In this document: in pieces, positions 49,202 to 51,006 of the stretch | Numbering within the stretch: position 1 is the first letter of the stretch | How the letters are laid out: each line of letters opens with the position of its first letter | Source: Nevskiaceae bacterium | GTDB taxonomy: Bacteria; Pseudomonadota; Gammaproteobacteria; Steroidobacterales; Steroidobacteraceae | NCBI GenBank assembly: GCA_018883185.1 | Contig: VEQP01000022.1 | Location: 1 to 51,006 of the forward strand | Reading direction: 5' to 3' | Length of the DNA stretch: 51,006 nt | The notes under the pieces: model-generated | The model's input: the letters and a program-made list of their open reading frames with translations, nothing else | Databases searched by the model: none | Told to the model about the DNA's origin: nothing | Program-made: the position numbers and the translations under genes

Positions 49202-49846
49202 TTAGATCCAGTAACTCGTCGTGGTCATTACTTTGGCGGTCGCGCGCATCGCACCCTGCACCGGTGGGGGCAGTTCCACGCCGCCAGCGGCTCTCGCCGT
49301 GGCGCCGTGCGCGATCTCGTCGGCTCGCATGGCCTCAAGGACGGCGCGACTGCGCCGATCCTGCTCTGGCAACTTCTGTAGATGAGAGTCGATGTGGCCT
49401 TCCACCTGTCGCTCGGTTTCGCTGACGAAGCCGAGGCTCACGCCATCGCCAACTGCCGCTGCGGCGGCACCGAGGGCGAACGAGCCGGCGTACCAGAGCG
49501 GGCTCAGCACACTTGGCCTCGAGCCGAGTTCGCGCAAGCGCTGGTCGCACCAGGCGAGGTGGTCCGCCTCCTCGCGTGCGGCCTGCAGCAGCAGTGTGCG
49601 AACCTCGGGCCGCCGCGCGAACGCTGCCTGGCCGTGGTACAAGGCCTGGGCTGCGACTTCGCCAGCGTGGTTCACACGCATGAGCGCTGCTGCGGCCCGC
49701 TGATCGGAGTCGCTGAGTACCATGTTGGGGTCATGGTGCGGTCCGGGCTGGGGCATTGGCCTCGCTGCCGTAGGCGTCACGAAGACGGCCTTGAGGGCGC
49801 GATCCACGTGGGTCAGCAGGTTGTCCAATGGCGTCTGAGTGCTCAT
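49202..49846 (-). CDS. coq7: 3-demethoxyubiquinol 3-hydroxylase Coq7
   Basis: 214 residues from ATG 49846, with AGGA 7 nt upstream. Ferritin-like di-iron enzyme of late ubiquinone synthesis, associated with the inner membrane. The carboxylate/His ligands are in MRVNHAGEVAAQALYHGQ, AREEADHLAWCDQRLREL, ERQVEGHIDSHL and MRADEIAHGATA. Length fits the bacterial family (about 215). Nineteen nt separate its stop from the regulator start, so the two share a strand and probably a transcript. Confidence 0.94.
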   Translation of the reverse strand: MSTQTPLDNLLTHVDRALKAVFVTPTAARPMPQPGPHHDPNMVLSDSDQRAAAALMRVNHAGEVAAQALYHGQAAFARRPEVRTLLLQAAREEADHLAWCDQRLRELGSRPSVLSPLWYAGSFALGAAAAAVGDGVSLGFVSETERQVEGHIDSHLQKLPEQDRRSRAVLEAMRADEIAHGATARAAGGVELPPPVQGAMRATAKVMTTTSYWI

Positions 49847-49923
49847 GTCAGTCCTTGTGTCGGCCGCCGGGGGCGGACCTTTAGGGTGGGATGCCCAGAT
49901 AGTGACATAAACATGGGATTCGG

Positions 49924-49944
49924 CCCCCCGATGAGGGGGGTTTT
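49924..49944 (+). terminator. Weak GC hairpin with short T-run
   Basis: CCCCCC (49924-49929), 5-nt loop, GGGGGG (49935-49940), TTTT. It resembles a small intrinsic terminator reading toward rplM, but no plus-strand gene ends nearby. It may insulate rplM from antisense transcripts across coq7. Confidence 0.3.
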
Positions 49945-49971
49945 GCAAACCGGGGTGGGCTTGAGTACACT
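49943..49971 (+). promoter_or_regulatory. Candidate rplM-rpsI promoter
   Basis: TTGCAA (49943-49948), 17-nt spacer, TACACT (49966-49971); 4/6 matches each, ideal spacing, in the only upstream gap of the operon. Predicted leader to rplM is about 40 nt. Confidence 0.4.
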
Positions 49972-50019
49972 TCCGCCCCTTTTTCGGGACTCGCGGCATC
50001 CCCCGCGGAGACATTAGAT

Positions 50020-50448
50020 ATGAGCACGGTATTTGCAAAGCCCGCCACGGTGCGCGGGGACTGGTTTGTCGTCGATGCCAAGGGCAAGACCCTCGGTCGA
50101 TTGGCGTCACAAATTGCGCTGCGCCTGAAGGGCAAGCATAAGGCGGACTACAGCCCGCACGTCGACATGGGCGATCACATCGTCGTCGTCAATGCGGAGC
50201 AGGTCCGGGTCACGGGCGCCAAGCTCACCGACAAGATCTACTACCACCACACCGGCGCGATCGGCGGCATCAAGTCGATTGCCCTCGAGAAGCTCCTCAA
50301 GGAGCATCCGGAGCGGGTGATCCAGTTTGCGGTCAAGGGCATGCTCCCGAAGACCATCCTCGGCCGTCGCATGTATCGCAAGTTGCATGTGTTCGCCGGT
50401 GACAAGCATCCGCACTCGGCCCAGCAGCCGAAGCCCCTGAACGTCTGA
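50020..50448 (+). CDS. rplM: 50S ribosomal protein uL13
   Basis: 142 residues, the E. coli length. [52 protein letters not shown] and [22 protein letters not shown] are canonical. GGAG Shine-Dalgarno about 12 nt before ATG 50020. uL13 acts early in 50S assembly. Followed by rpsI after 14 nt, the universal pair. Confidence 0.97.
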   Translation: MSTVFAKPATVRGDWFVVDAKGKTLGRLASQIALRLKGKHKADYSPHVDMGDHIVVVNAEQVRVTGAKLTDKIYYHHTGAIGGIKSIALEKLLKEHPERVIQFAVKGMLPKTILGRRMYRKLHVFAGDKHPHSAQQPKPLNV

Positions 50449-50462
50449 CAGGAATATCCAGA

Positions 50463-50852
50463 ATGCCTGCTACGAATTACGGTACCGGTCGTCGCAAGAC
50501 TTCCACCGCGCGAGTCTTCCTCAAGCCCGGCTCGGGCAAGATCACCATCAACGATCGCACGATCGAAAACTTCTTCGGCCGTGAGACCGGCCGCATGATC
50601 GTGCGCCAGCCGCTCGAGTTGACCGAAACCACTGGTCGCTTCGACGTCAGCGTAACGGTCGCGGGCGGTGGCATCACCGGTCAGGCCGGCGCCATCCGTC
50701 AAGGCATCACTCGCGCGCTCATCGAGTACGACGAGACTCTGCGTCGTCCGCTGCGCGTGGCCGGGTTCGTGACCCGCGACGCTCGCGAAGTCGAGCGTAA
50801 GAAGGTTGGCCGGCGCAAGGCGCGTCGCGGTCCGCAGTACTCCAAGCGCTGA
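50463..50852 (+). CDS. rpsI: 30S ribosomal protein uS9
   Basis: 129 residues. N-terminal [18 protein letters not shown] and the C-terminal [17 protein letters not shown], whose last Arg reaches P-site tRNA, are intact. CAGGAA Shine-Dalgarno. A TATAGT hexamer at 50853-50858, right after the stop, may be the -10 of the following tRNA gene. Confidence 0.97.
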   Translation: MPATNYGTGRRKTSTARVFLKPGSGKITINDRTIENFFGRETGRMIVRQPLELTETTGRFDVSVTVAGGGITGQAGAIRQGITRALIEYDETLRRPLRVAGFVTRDAREVERKKVGRRKARRGPQYSKR

Positions 50853-50893
50853 TATAGTCGCGAGGTATTGCCGCCGTCCAGGCTGCCGCTTTT

Positions 50894-50967
50894 TGGGGGA
50901 TCGTCTAGCGGTAGGACAACGGACTCTGACTCCGTTTACCTAGGTTCGAATCCTAGTCCCCCAGCCA
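50894..50967 (+). tRNA. tRNA-Gln (anticodon CUG)
   Basis: Cloverleaf read by eye: acceptor TGGGGGA (50894-50900) with TCCCCCA (50957-50963); anticodon stem ACGGA/TCCGT enclosing the loop CTCTGAC, anticodon CTG; T arm CTAGG-TTCGAAT-CCTAG (50940-50956); discriminator G and encoded CCA (50965-50967). The anticodon reads CAG codons. A strong terminator follows 4 nt later. Confidence 0.93.
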
Positions 50968-50971
50968 GAAC

Positions 50972-51006
50972 AAAGGCCCGCATCGTGCGAACGATGCGGG
51001 CCTTTT
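50972..51006 (+). terminator. Rho-independent terminator after tRNA-Gln
   Basis: AAAGGCCCGCATCGT (50972-50986), tetraloop GCGA, ACGATGCGGGCCTTT (50991-51005): a perfect 15-bp stem with a GNRA-type loop, running into T residues at the window edge. Confidence 0.93.

Overview
The window reads as one continuous piece of a GC-rich gammaproteobacterial chromosome. No rRNA, insertion sequence, prophage, integrase or CRISPR array is visible. The affiliation rests on gene neighbourhoods: spc and alpha ribosomal operons, miaB-phoH-ybeY-corC-lnt, leuS-lptE/holA-nadD-rsfS-rlmH, maf-rng-nitrilase-tldD/yjgA-pmbA, and rplM-rpsI. A Crp-family regulator whose recognition helix matches Xanthomonas Clp, plus coq7, points to a deep branch near Xanthomonadales/Nevskiales/Steroidobacterales. 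The genus cannot be fixed from sequence alone. Genes are tightly packed, many overlap by 1-8 nt, and no stretch longer than about 220 bases lacks a gene.

Layout. 1-8600: end of the spc operon (rplN to rpmJ, including secY) and the alpha operon (rpsM, rpsK, rpsD, rpoA, rplQ), closed by a strong terminator. 8670-14166: mscL, pepQ, a tiny Ala/Pro-rich lipoprotein with its own promoter and terminator, a GNAT protein and uvrA. 14385-21817: ssb, then miaB-phoH-ybeY-corC-lnt (tRNA modification, ribosome/RNA maturation, lipoprotein acylation) and a DegP/MucD-type periplasmic protease. 21850-24918: a small accessory module (MFS transporter, two-domain cupin, divergent VOC protein) of unknown substrate. 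24970-28088: leuS-lptE.

28092-35245 interrupts the usual lptE-holA junction. It holds an orphan HExxH protein and a minus-strand run that reads as a zinc-acquisition locus: a ZnuD-like TonB receptor, a His-rich DUF2796 (ZrgA-like) periplasmic protein, a LolD/MacB-type ABC ATPase and permease, and a DUF3299 protein, followed by a HIT protein and prolyl aminopeptidase. A near-perfect Zur-type operator core lies just upstream of the receptor gene. This is the most interesting region, although the component families have been seen before in zinc-starvation operons of Vibrio and Pseudomonas.

35246-48433: holA-nadD-rsfS-rlmH-maf-rng, a nitrilase-family amidase and tldD (with yhdP missing from its usual place), purE-purK, a half-length yjgA/darP divergent from pmbA, purC, djlA and rpe. 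48379-49846: a Clp/Vfr-like regulator with an altered cyclic-nucleotide pocket, and coq7. 50020-51006: rplM-rpsI, tRNA-Gln(CUG) and a terminator at the window edge.

Most of the sequence is housekeeping. The second-look items are the zinc-type locus and its operator, the missing yhdP, the truncated darP, CTAGCG-armed palindromes, candidate leaderless starts, the altered Crp pocket and several low-complexity tails.
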